DNA of 64,000 nucleotides, from contig NZ_PUIP01000003.1 in the NCBI RefSeq assembly GCF_002968015.1, positions 410,353 through 474,352 of the forward strand. The letters run 5' to 3'. This stretch comes from Massilia phosphatilytica (GTDB taxonomy: Bacteria; Pseudomonadota; Gammaproteobacteria; Burkholderiales; Burkholderiaceae_D). The translations under genes and the position numbers were made by a program. The notes beneath the pieces are model-generated. The model was not told where the DNA came from. It was given only the letters and a program-made list of their open reading frames with translations, and searched no databases. Positions 44,881 through 53,604 of the stretch are shown one piece after another. The stretch's first letter is position 1. Every line of letters starts with the position of its first letter.

Positions 44881-45423
44881 ATGAAGGTTTTGCGTAACGC
44901 CGCGGCGGCGGCCCTTGCCGCCGCCTGGTTCGTAGTCCATGCGCCGGCGGTTGCGGCGCCGGCGCATAACGAGGTCAAGCTGGCCTACGGCATCAACGAG
45001 GTCAAGCTGGGCAAGCTGTCGCTGCGCATCGTGCGCGGGATGGTCGCCAACGGCACGGCGAGCAGCTTCGATACATTCACCGTGTACCTGATGCCGGACA
45101 GCGCGGGCGATCCGTGGCTGCAGGTGACAACCAGCACGCCGAAGGGCCTCGGCTACAACTTCCGCAATTACGAGTCCGGCGACGCCAACACGCAGGCCGT
45201 CGCGTTTTACGTCGAAGGAAATCACCTGTTCGCGGTCCAGGCGACGAAGGCCGGGCCGAGCGCCGACGCGCAAGGCGCGCGCAAGACGCCGTTCGATTTC
45301 GAAGTTGTCCGGTTCAACGAGAACGAGGACATCCCGTTATTCAAGAGCGACGGCAAACAGCGCTCGAAGGGCCAGTACGTGGATGGACGCGAGGCGATCG
45401 ACCATGAATTCTTCGGCCGTTGA
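44881..45423 (+). CDS. Small secreted protein between vgrG-2 and its effector
   Basis: A 180-residue protein with a signal peptide (AALAAAWFVVHAPAVAAPA). The mature domain has two near repeats of NEVKLAYGINEVKLG, then SSFDTFTVYL and SGDANTQAVAFY. It resembles proteins annotated as CarG-family (carbapenem self-resistance) in similar loci, but I give this only as a possibility. GGAGAAG precedes the ATG. It is periplasmic, follows vgrG-2 directly and precedes the peptidoglycan hydrolase by 11 bases, so it could be an immunity protein for it. Confidence 0.6.
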   Translation: MKVLRNAAAAALAAAWFVVHAPAVAAPAHNEVKLAYGINEVKLGKLSLRIVRGMVANGTASSFDTFTVYLMPDSAGDPWLQVTTSTPKGLGYNFRNYESGDANTQAVAFYVEGNHLFAVQATKAGPSADAQGARKTPFDFEVVRFNENEDIPLFKSDGKQRSKGQYVDGREAIDHEFFGR

Positions 45424-45434
45424 GGGGTGAACCG

Positions 45435-47099
45435 ATGTTCGTACGTGCGACCTACTACCGTGAAAAGAAGACCGTCCACTACTTCGACGAAAACGGCGAG
45501 GAAACGCTGTACATCGGCGGCTCGTTCGCATGGCGCACCAACAATCCAGGCAACATGGCCAAGCCGGGCAAGCGCGTCGTCAGCACGAGTATCGGCTACG
45601 CCCAGCGGACGTCCAACCCGAAAAGCCTCTTCCTGATCTTTCCCGATCGCGCGACCGGCGACGCCGAACGTATTCGCTTGCTCAAGGAAGTCTATGGCGA
45701 CAACTCGATCGCCTCGATGATCGAGGCGTATGCGCCACGCAATGAAAACGACACCGACGGCTATATCGCCACAGTAAGCAAGGCGACTGGCGTCGACAAG
45801 TCCACGCGCCTGGATGCGCTGACCGACGACCAGTTCAAGAAACTGACGGCGGCGATGGCGAAGCACGAGGGTTGGATTCCCGGAAAAATTGTGCCTCTGG
45901 GCAGACCCAAAGTCGTCGACATCAAAGACAGTTTACGACAGCCACTTGTGTCGCAGACCATTGGGCTCAAAGGTACTCAAAACACCGTCATGCTGAAGAC
46001 GGACCATTTCGGGGCCCTACCGCCGCTATATCCGAAGTTGTTCGATGACGATATGTCGTTGTACCTCGACAGCACGGAAGATTTGATCGGACGTCTGGAA
46101 CGCAATTCGGACGCTACCGGTTGTACTTTTCTGGCCCCTTACTTACTCCTCACCAGCCACGCGGAAGTACATGAGATAAAGGAACCCGTTGCTCCGACCG
46201 TGCATATTGTCAAAGAAGGACAAACGCTCGGCAAGATTGCCGAACAACACGGCGTGACCATTCAAGCGCTGGCCCAGGCAAACCAAATCAAGGACTACGA
46301 CAAGATCTTCGCGCGGCAACATCTACGTATTCCGTCCAAAGCAACGGGCAACGCATCTCATGTAGAACCGACGGTAACTCCCGCACGGGCCAAACCTGCA
46401 GCACCCGATGTCGCCCGAGTGGTCGCGCCACCGACAAAAGCCGCTCTCAAATCAGGCCCGGAAACGATGGCCTCGGCAGCCCACATCGACACCCAACGTA
46501 CGGACAAGAAGCATCCGATAACGGTCGTCAGTACGCCCGCCCTGGAAGTGAGTGGACCTCAGTGGTGCGCACGCTTCAAAGGCGATAACACGATCGATGC
46601 GCTGTTGCCGCCGTTCAGGGAAAAAGTAAAAAAATTTCTGCAAGCGTTAAAAGACGGTGGAGTCACCGTCCGCGTCAACGCAGTCTACAGGCCAGTAGAG
46701 CGCTCATATCTGATGTATTGGGCTTTTATGATATGTAAAGGTGCGGATGTGACCACGATTCCACCGTGGCCCGGAGTTAATATCGATTGGACGCATCGGG
46801 GTGCGGATGGCCGGCCGGACATTGCCAAGGCAAAGGCAGCGGCAAAGAAAATGTGCCAAGGGTATAGCATTGATCCCCAAAGCCCATCTCAGAAAGTCGG
46901 AAAACCCGGCAAGTCCAATCACAATTTTCGCCGGGCAATCGACATAACGCCCTCAACATTCGAGGGAAAATATGTAAAGGACGCCTCCGATAACCGGATC
47001 AAGATCGTTGATTTCACGACTTTAGTAAAAATTGGTGAAACTTTTGGAGTTCATTACTTCAAAGGCGAGAAGATGCATTGGTCCTATAACGGAAGATAG
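45435..47099 (+). CDS. Three-domain peptidoglycan hydrolase, probable type VI effector
   Basis: A 554-residue protein with no signal peptide. N-terminal part (about 30-150) resembles the phage P5-like lytic domain: WRTNNPGNMAKPG, LFLIFPDRATGDAERI, YAPRNENDTDGYI. A LysM domain follows (about 256-300: VHIVKEGQTLGKIAEQHG, ALAQANQI). The C-terminus (about 380-554) looks like an M15 D-Ala-D-Ala carboxypeptidase: SNHNFRRAIDI with His496 and Asp503, and MHWSY with His548 as second zinc ligand. So it can probably cut both glycan and peptide parts of the wall. GAGGGG lies before the ATG at 45435. The absence of a signal peptide and the vgrG-2 linkage argue for delivery by the spike. Confidence 0.78.
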   Translation: MFVRATYYREKKTVHYFDENGEETLYIGGSFAWRTNNPGNMAKPGKRVVSTSIGYAQRTSNPKSLFLIFPDRATGDAERIRLLKEVYGDNSIASMIEAYAPRNENDTDGYIATVSKATGVDKSTRLDALTDDQFKKLTAAMAKHEGWIPGKIVPLGRPKVVDIKDSLRQPLVSQTIGLKGTQNTVMLKTDHFGALPPLYPKLFDDDMSLYLDSTEDLIGRLERNSDATGCTFLAPYLLLTSHAEVHEIKEPVAPTVHIVKEGQTLGKIAEQHGVTIQALAQANQIKDYDKIFARQHLRIPSKATGNASHVEPTVTPARAKPAAPDVARVVAPPTKAALKSGPETMASAAHIDTQRTDKKHPITVVSTPALEVSGPQWCARFKGDNTIDALLPPFREKVKKFLQALKDGGVTVRVNAVYRPVERSYLMYWAFMICKGADVTTIPPWPGVNIDWTHRGADGRPDIAKAKAAAKKMCQGYSIDPQSPSQKVGKPGKSNHNFRRAIDITPSTFEGKYVKDASDNRIKIVDFTTLVKIGETFGVHYFKGEKMHWSYNGR

Positions 47100-47108
47100 C
47101 TCGAATTC

Positions 47109-47714
47109 ATGAAAATCATCTATTTATCAGTTTTTATCACCACTGTTTCTGTTGCATGCTCCGCAGAGAACGCCCCTGCCGTTGGGCTATTGGAAATAGT
47201 TCCTGTTGTTGGCAAAGATATGCGCGTCAAGGCGCGCCCGAGTTACGTTTTCACCACTACAAAGTTAGCGTCGCCGACCATCTTTACCGCCTTGCAGTCA
47301 CAGGGAGCCTCGACGAGCACCATATGCTGCTTCGAAGTCACGAACTTGAATTCAATATCGATTACGACGGAGCTTTCAAAATACGCCTACGACCATGATT
47401 TCGTGAATCATATTAAGAGTATTAAAGGCTACAAATATGTTTACGAAACACGTCCGACGACCAAAGGCTTGTGGAATCGGTTTATGAGGGACATTACGCC
47501 CGACACTCGCGACCCCATGGATGCACAGTTATTTTCCGCGCCTGTCATCGCGGCTACGATACGAAAAGGCTCGATTCCCGATACATTTGAAGCCAACCAC
47601 AATAAAATAACGCTCAAAACGGACTACAAAAACGACTCCACTTTGGGAGTATATACATTCACTATTGACGGACAGAAAATTACCTTATCCGAAGAATTGC
47701 CGAGTGTCGAATAA
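47109..47714 (+). CDS. Secreted candidate immunity protein for the peptidoglycan effector
   Basis: A 201-residue protein with a signal peptide (LSVFITTVSVACSAE); the VAC could be a weak lipobox. No known domain was recognised; a paired Cys-Cys occurs in TSTICCFEV. It starts nine bases after the effector stop on the same strand and is much richer in A+T than vgrG-2. Position after the wall hydrolase and a periplasmic location make it the best candidate for its immunity partner, but this is inference from order alone. Confidence 0.6.
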   Translation: MKIIYLSVFITTVSVACSAENAPAVGLLEIVPVVGKDMRVKARPSYVFTTTKLASPTIFTALQSQGASTSTICCFEVTNLNSISITTELSKYAYDHDFVNHIKSIKGYKYVYETRPTTKGLWNRFMRDITPDTRDPMDAQLFSAPVIAATIRKGSIPDTFEANHNKITLKTDYKNDSTLGVYTFTIDGQKITLSEELPSVE

Positions 47715-47833
47715 AGAACAGCACTTCCGAGTGCAATCTGCGAGAAGCACTCCATGAACAGTCAGGGATACCGAACTTGGCCTGAATCGGTACGGTTACG
47801 TAGGCGATCGTCGGAAACCACTTGCGAGAAACC

Positions 47834-48748
47834 ATGATCAATATCCTAGCGCAGACTGAATTCAGACAGCTAAAAAGGGAGCCTTTACTCGACTATGCCG
47901 CTTACAACGACGAAGCGACAGACATCGCGAGGCGGATTCCCAACACGGAAAAGAAACTGAGCGATGCGGTATGGCTTTCAGGCAGAGACGAAGCCGCCCT
48001 GGTACGGCTTATCCAAGCACGCTGCGACTATGCAATCGACCTGTTGTCGATCAGCTACTCGGCTGGCGTAGCCATCGCTGAATTACGGGATTTTTTCCCG
48101 TCCGTCGTCGCCTATTTTGACGAGTACGCCTTATATACGCGGGCATTCAATCGAACCGCCGAGGGCGCGCGAATAAATTCACCGGTCATTTATCTGCAGG
48201 ACACCGAATTCCAGATCGCAAATCGCTTGCTCTGCTTCTCAATCTTACTGGGACACACAAGGTTGATCCCCCGGATCATGGCACTTCTCGACTACAACAA
48301 TCCGGTGCGCGACGGTCTCCTTGAGCGAATTGCGTCGCTGTACGCAGAACGCCCTACTCCTTTACCCGATGACTGCACGCGTCATTTACCGTACTACATG
48401 ACGTTGCCGATCTTTGACGCGCAACCATGCGAGCGACCAGGACTGGTCAAGGCGTATCTGCTCGACTGGTACCAAGCGAGTTGCCGCGAGCCGTACCACG
48501 ACTCCCACACCCAGGGATCATCCTTTTTGGGATATTGGGCTTGGGAGGCGGCAGCAATCACGGTCGCTTTGGGTATCGACGATCTATCGTATCGGGACCT
48601 GCCATTCTACCCACATGACCTGGTTGAGCATTTGAAGAACTCGACCGTAGCAAGTACCACAGAGGCGCCGCACATCGAAACCGTCGAGGTCAGCGCGAAC
48701 GGGGGCGAAGCCTTTATCACTGTGAGGGATACTCAACTTGGCCAGTAG
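47834..48748 (+). CDS. PoNi-type immunity protein (DUF1910/DUF1911)
   Basis: A 304-residue cytoplasmic protein. Its C-terminal half matches DUF1911: HLPYYMTLPIF, LLDWYQASCREPYHDSH and the signature GYWAWEAAAITVALGIDDLSYRDLPFYPHDLVEHL. These proteins protect against PoNe DNase effectors. No PoNe toxin gene is seen next to it, so it appears to be an orphan immunity gene. GAGAA precedes the ATG at 47834; an in-frame TTG at 47822 is less likely. It is 119 bases after the preceding gene. Confidence 0.85.
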   Translation: MINILAQTEFRQLKREPLLDYAAYNDEATDIARRIPNTEKKLSDAVWLSGRDEAALVRLIQARCDYAIDLLSISYSAGVAIAELRDFFPSVVAYFDEYALYTRAFNRTAEGARINSPVIYLQDTEFQIANRLLCFSILLGHTRLIPRIMALLDYNNPVRDGLLERIASLYAERPTPLPDDCTRHLPYYMTLPIFDAQPCERPGLVKAYLLDWYQASCREPYHDSHTQGSSFLGYWAWEAAAITVALGIDDLSYRDLPFYPHDLVEHLKNSTVASTTEAPHIETVEVSANGGEAFITVRDTQLGQ

Positions 48749-49676
48749 AATTGCTTGTCTTTTTGTCTTCCTTTTCTTGTTCTCGCAAAAATCCTTTGCA
48801 GGGTCGATAGATGGCAGAACTTATACCAATTTCGGATGGGATCTGAACATGCCCATTTTTCCTGTAAATGGCATGCTTAATGTCTACAGAAACAAGTCGG
48901 ATGCGACGCCGATAAAAACGCTCAAAAGTAAACCAGTCCTGGACCAGTCGGGTCGTATTCGTGCCTGCAATAAAGAACGAACGAATGGCTGGGCGCAATG
49001 CAAGGTTGACGACATCACCGGCTGGGTGAAATACCAAGATTTTGTTACCGCGGATGAATATGAGCCTGTCACTTCGTGGCCATTCCGTTACTGGCTATTC
49101 ATTGCCTCGAGTGGTGCTGGCGGTGAAGAAGCGGTCTTGCTGGAACAGGCCGTCCCGCGAAATCCATATCTGATCGCTCCGGCAGCATATTCCACCATCT
49201 TTTTTCATGTTCTTTTCGATAAACGAGGCAGAGCGATCAGCCCAAAAACCCATAAACCCACGGGCGATCGTGTATTTCTTGTTGAGAATGCAGTTTTCCT
49301 TGCGCCAGAAAGTCCGAAACGCCGTAAGCATGCTACTTGGCTGTTTCTCGGTTTTTACAATCAGGAGCTGAACGCCATGTGTCCCGGCCGAACCCGCGAC
49401 AGTTGCATGAGCGCTGTTAATCTGAGCACGGATTGGCCGGGTATCAAGCAGATGTACCAAGAACCACCCAAACAATACCAACGCAACGAAAGTGACGAAG
49501 CATGGTACGGCGACCGCGAAGTAGCGTTTGCACGACATATCGACCCAGTACGACCGCTGATGTATCGTATTCCAGATGACGTTGTCATGCAAATGCACAG
49601 CAATCCGATCACGAAAGCGCAGATCGCCAAGAACAGGGAAAAACGAACATGCATTGCCGACTGCGGCAAACCCTAG
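48738..49676 (+). CDS. Secreted protein with SH3-like domain
   Basis: A 312-residue protein beginning with TTG inside the end of the PoNi gene (11-base overlap); GAGGG lies about ten bases before it. Signal peptide IACLFVFLFLFSQKSFAG. Residues about 40-95 (GMLNVYRNKSDATPI, NGWAQCKVDDITGWV) look like a bacterial SH3 fold, often wall-binding. The rest, with four cysteines near the end, was not recognised. It may be a periplasmic protective protein co-transferred with the immunity genes. Confidence 0.6.
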   Translation: MASRIACLFVFLFLFSQKSFAGSIDGRTYTNFGWDLNMPIFPVNGMLNVYRNKSDATPIKTLKSKPVLDQSGRIRACNKERTNGWAQCKVDDITGWVKYQDFVTADEYEPVTSWPFRYWLFIASSGAGGEEAVLLEQAVPRNPYLIAPAAYSTIFFHVLFDKRGRAISPKTHKPTGDRVFLVENAVFLAPESPKRRKHATWLFLGFYNQELNAMCPGRTRDSCMSAVNLSTDWPGIKQMYQEPPKQYQRNESDEAWYGDREVAFARHIDPVRPLMYRIPDDVVMQMHSNPITKAQIAKNREKRTCIADCGKP

Positions 49677-49860
49677 TTAATCGAGAAACCGAAAATGCTT
49701 AACGACGATAAAGCAATGTGTGCGCGGATGATCCGCTCCAATACGGGAGGGCCATGCTCGTTGGCGCCACACCTGCGCCTGCAACCGTCGACTCGCCGGC
49801 CAGCTCCCGATCGATGGCCGGTCCGAAAAGCATCATCACTGACCAATTCCTGACGTTACC

Positions 49861-50793
49861 ATGAAGATCACTGCGCCAATCGTCATCCTTGCCCTCGCGA
49901 CACTCAATATTCAGGCCAAAGCCCGACCGGTCGATGTCGCCGCATTCCTGAAAGCGCGCAGCGCGGAAGACGCCGGGCTAAAGCTGATCGCCCCTTCGCC
50001 CACTCCGGCAATCGTCCCTGTTTCGCTCTACGAAAAGAACAATTCAGTGCCGAGCTGCGGCGTGCTGATCGCCCCACCGCAGGGAGGCAAGCCGCGCTAT
50101 ATCGACATCGTCGGGCCGGAACCGGAGGTCGGTTTTCCCGCATGCATCGGTATGCCCTCGATGACCGCGTTCAGGCTACAGGGCCGGAACTACGTCATGG
50201 TCGAATATCAGTCGCGCGAAACGCGCGACGATATCTATCGCGGGTTCCATTACCTCGTCGAGGACAGCGGCGCGGGTTTCGTTACGGACGAAAAGGTCGA
50301 TCAGGGGATGCCGGGCGAGAGTGCATCGATGCGCCGGAACGAGCTCGGCTCCGCGCGCCCGCTCGAAGGCATCAAACGGGCGCGCGCCGCCGCGATGAAG
50401 AGATCGTTCCCGCAATGGCGTTTCCTCGAAAGAGACTTCATCGCCGACAGCGCCTCGTCGTTTGCCACATTCGAAGACAGTAAGTCACACGCGTGCCTGT
50501 TCGCCGCCGAGGCGGGCGCCAGGCCGGTATCGGCGAGCCTCCCCGAGGTCACAGGCGATACCCGCTGCGCCGGCGTCCTCGCGTCGAGCCGATTGACGAC
50601 ACCGGCGGCCACGTACTACCTCGCGCTGGTCAAGACGGACACCGGCCGGCAACGCGTCGGCATCATGTCCGTCACCGGGGACGGCGGCATCAGGATCGAA
50701 AAAGAATTAGCGGACGCCCTCAACCGTGCGGATACGACGCGCGACATCAAGACTGCCAAAGCGGCGCTCGCAGTGCGCCTAACCCGACAATGA
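49861..50793 (+). CDS. Hypothetical secreted protein upstream of vgrG-3
   Basis: A 310-residue protein with a signal peptide (IVILALATLNIQAKARP). No domain was recognised. It is GC-rich again, unlike the genes just before it, and ends 12 bases before vgrG-3, so it is probably in that operon. There is no clear Shine-Dalgarno before its ATG. The 184-base spacer before it shows no obvious promoter or repeat. Confidence 0.6.
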   Translation: MKITAPIVILALATLNIQAKARPVDVAAFLKARSAEDAGLKLIAPSPTPAIVPVSLYEKNNSVPSCGVLIAPPQGGKPRYIDIVGPEPEVGFPACIGMPSMTAFRLQGRNYVMVEYQSRETRDDIYRGFHYLVEDSGAGFVTDEKVDQGMPGESASMRRNELGSARPLEGIKRARAAAMKRSFPQWRFLERDFIADSASSFATFEDSKSHACLFAAEAGARPVSASLPEVTGDTRCAGVLASSRLTTPAATYYLALVKTDTGRQRVGIMSVTGDGGIRIEKELADALNRADTTRDIKTAKAALAVRLTRQ

Positions 50794-50805
50794 CACGATT
50801 CTGAC

Positions 50806-53604
50806 ATGGATCTCGCTACATTCAGTGAAGCGCTTCGCCGCTTCGGCACCGGCCTTTCACAGCACGCCCGTCTCGTCACGCTGGCGAGCGCGCACGACGC
50901 CGCGCTGCCACAGTCCCCGCTCGCGGAACGGGTGCGCGGCCGCGAAGCCGTCAATGATGTATACCGTTTCGACGTCGACGCACTGAGCACGTCTACGGAT
51001 CTCGATCTCGCGGGCTTCATCGGCGAAGAGCTGACCATCGGCCTGCTGCAGCCCGACGGGTCGCGCCGCGCGTGGCACGGCATCTGCACCGCGGCCGAAT
51101 GGCTCGGCGCCGACGGCGGCGTCGCGCGCTACCGCCTGCGCCTGGAGCCGGCGCTGGCCCTGTTGCGCCTGCGCCGCGACAGCTACATCTTCCAGGACAA
51201 GAACGTCCGCGACATCGTCACCGAACTGTTCGCGGATTACCCGCAACTGCGCTTCGACTTCGACATCGCGCAGGACCTGCCGTCCCGCCCCATCTGCACG
51301 CAGTACCGCGAAAGCGACTACGATTTCTTCGTGCGCCTGATGGCGTCGGAAGGCCTGTCCTGGCGCTTCGAGCACGACCAGGATGACACAGTCGACGACG
51401 GCCAGGCGCGCCACCGCGTGATCATCTTCGACAGCGCGGCCGCGTTCCCCGCAACGCCGGGCAACGCCGCCATCCGCTTTCACGGCATGCGCGCGACCGA
51501 CACCGACGACGCCATCGACGGCTTCCGCGCGCGCCGGCGCGTCCAGGCCAACGCGGTCTCGATCAGCAGCTGGGATCCGGCCCAGGTGCGGGCGCCCGCC
51601 GCCGAACAGCAATCGATCCTGGACGCCGGCGAGCTGCCGCTGCTGCCGGTCTATGACGGCGCCGGCGAACGCATCGCCACCGATGCCGGCGCGGCCGACC
51701 TGCACAGCCGCCTGATGCTGCAGGCGCTGGAACTGGACAACAAGCTGTTCGAAGGCGAAGGCGCCGCGCGCCGGCTCGCCGCGGGCCATGCGTTCATGCT
51801 GACGCAGCACGACCGCTACCCGGACGGCGACAATGAATTCAAGGTGCTGTGGGTCGAGCACGAGGCGCGCAACAATATCGGCGCGCAGATCGCCGCCGTG
51901 GACCGCGGCAGCGTCGAACCCGGCACGTATCGCAACCGCTTCGGCTGCGTGCGCGACGCCGTGGCCATCGTCCCGCACGCGACCGCCCTGCCCCAGCCGC
52001 ACACGGCGCTCGGTCCGCAGACGGCGCTGGTGGTCGGCCTGCCGGACAGCGTCGCCACCACGACGCGTGACCACCAGGTGCGCGTGCAATTCGCCTGGCA
52101 GCGCGGCGCCGCGGCGAACCGCGGCGGCCTCGATCACGACATGGACGACACTGGCTGCGCCCCGGGCAACGACCGCTCGGGCACCTGGGTACGCGTGGCC
52201 GAAGCGCTGGCGGGCCCGAACTGGGGCTCGCAATTCACGCCGCGCATCGGCACCGAGGTGCTGGTCGACTTCTTCGACAACGACATCGACCGTCCCCTCG
52301 TGGTCGCGCAGCTGTACACGGGCGCGGACGCGCCGCCGTTCGCGGCGGGCGTCGATTCCGGCGTCGACCATGCGGGCACGATCTCGGGCATCCACACGCA
52401 GACCTTCGACGGCGCCGGCTGGAACCAGTGGCAGCTGGACGACACGCAGGGCCAGCTGCGCATGCGCCTGGCCAGCAGCACGGCGGCCACGCAGCTGAAC
52501 CTGGGCCACCTGGTCCGCCAGTCGCCGGGCAGCGCACTGCGCGGCAACTACCGCGGCAGCGGCTTCGAACTGCGCACGGATGCCTGGGCCGTCGTGCGTG
52601 GCGCGGAAGGCGTGCTGCTGACGACACGCGCGCGTTCAGCGCAAGGCGCCGGCGTGACCTCGACGCAGATGGACGCGGCTGAAGCCGTGACCAGCCTGAA
52701 GGCCGCGCAGTCGCTCGGCGCCACACTGCTGGATGCAGCCACGGGGCAGCATGCGCTGACCAGCAAGGCGGCCGTGCAGGCGCACAAGGACTTCCTCGCG
52801 CAGATCGATCCGGCCGACAAGGGCAAGTTCGCCGGCCCGGTCAACGGCCAGGATGCAGCGAAGCCGACGCCGGGATCGCGCGACCTCGACACGTCGTCGC
52901 CCGTCGAGAAATTCGGCGCGCCCGTCGTGCTGCTGGATTCGGCCGCTGGCATCAACTGGGCGACGCCCGCGTCGACCGTGCTGTTCGCGGGCCAGCATCT
53001 GCATTGGACGACGCAGTCGGACATGCACTTGACCGCGGCGTACACGACGTCGTCCGTGTCTGCCGAGGCGACGTCCCTGTATGCGCACGAGGGCGGCATT
53101 CAGGCGTTTGCCGGCAACGGGCCGGTGTCGCTGCAGGCGCATACGGATCAGCTCGAGATCCTGGCGGACAAGGAGGTCACCGTCATCTCGGTCAATGACG
53201 GGATCGAGGTCAAGGCCAGCAAGAAGATTGTGCTGCAAGCGGGGCAGGCGTCCATCACGCTCGAAGGCAGCAATATCACGTTCGCGTGCCCAGGGAAATT
53301 CTCGGTAAAAGGAGCACAGCATATCTTCGAGGGCGGAAATCAGTCTCCTGCATCTTTCGTCGCGCTTCCAAGCGCGCTAAACGCTCAATTCTCTCGGCGA
53401 ATTCGATTAATGGACGAAAAAACGGGAAGCCCCCTCGGGGGCATGCCATATTTCATGCGGCTGAAGAGCGGGATCGTCTGTCACGGTGTCACTGACGACG
53501 ATGGGTTCACCGATGTGGCGCAAAGCAACCAAGCTGAACAGTTGGAGACGTCCATCGGTCACACGGCACTAAGGAAAATTTCTAAATTGACGAGTAAGTC
53601 ATGA
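50806..53604 (+). CDS. vgrG: VgrG spike protein 3 with short adaptor extension
   Basis: A 932-residue VgrG. Core motifs: QYRESDYDFFVRLMASEGL, GSQFTPRIGTEVLVDFFDN with DIDRPLVVAQLYT, DUF2345 ending ITFACPGKFSVKGAQHIF. The last 90 residues hold RIRLMDEKTGSPLGGMPY and GVTDDDGFTDV, matching the extension of vgrG-1 and again transthyretin-like. Base composition shifts to A+T-richer DNA at about 53330, exactly after the CPGKF motif. Its stop overlaps the next ATG (ATGA), so it is translationally coupled to the effector candidate. Confidence 0.93.
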   Translation: MDLATFSEALRRFGTGLSQHARLVTLASAHDAALPQSPLAERVRGREAVNDVYRFDVDALSTSTDLDLAGFIGEELTIGLLQPDGSRRAWHGICTAAEWLGADGGVARYRLRLEPALALLRLRRDSYIFQDKNVRDIVTELFADYPQLRFDFDIAQDLPSRPICTQYRESDYDFFVRLMASEGLSWRFEHDQDDTVDDGQARHRVIIFDSAAAFPATPGNAAIRFHGMRATDTDDAIDGFRARRRVQANAVSISSWDPAQVRAPAAEQQSILDAGELPLLPVYDGAGERIATDAGAADLHSRLMLQALELDNKLFEGEGAARRLAAGHAFMLTQHDRYPDGDNEFKVLWVEHEARNNIGAQIAAVDRGSVEPGTYRNRFGCVRDAVAIVPHATALPQPHTALGPQTALVVGLPDSVATTTRDHQVRVQFAWQRGAAANRGGLDHDMDDTGCAPGNDRSGTWVRVAEALAGPNWGSQFTPRIGTEVLVDFFDNDIDRPLVVAQLYTGADAPPFAAGVDSGVDHAGTISGIHTQTFDGAGWNQWQLDDTQGQLRMRLASSTAATQLNLGHLVRQSPGSALRGNYRGSGFELRTDAWAVVRGAEGVLLTTRARSAQGAGVTSTQMDAAEAVTSLKAAQSLGATLLDAATGQHALTSKAAVQAHKDFLAQIDPADKGKFAGPVNGQDAAKPTPGSRDLDTSSPVEKFGAPVVLLDSAAGINWATPASTVLFAGQHLHWTTQSDMHLTAAYTTSSVSAEATSLYAHEGGIQAFAGNGPVSLQAHTDQLEILADKEVTVISVNDGIEVKASKKIVLQAGQASITLEGSNITFACPGKFSVKGAQHIFEGGNQSPASFVALPSALNAQFSRRIRLMDEKTGSPLGGMPYFMRLKSGIVCHGVTDDDGFTDVAQSNQAEQLETSIGHTALRKISKLTSKS

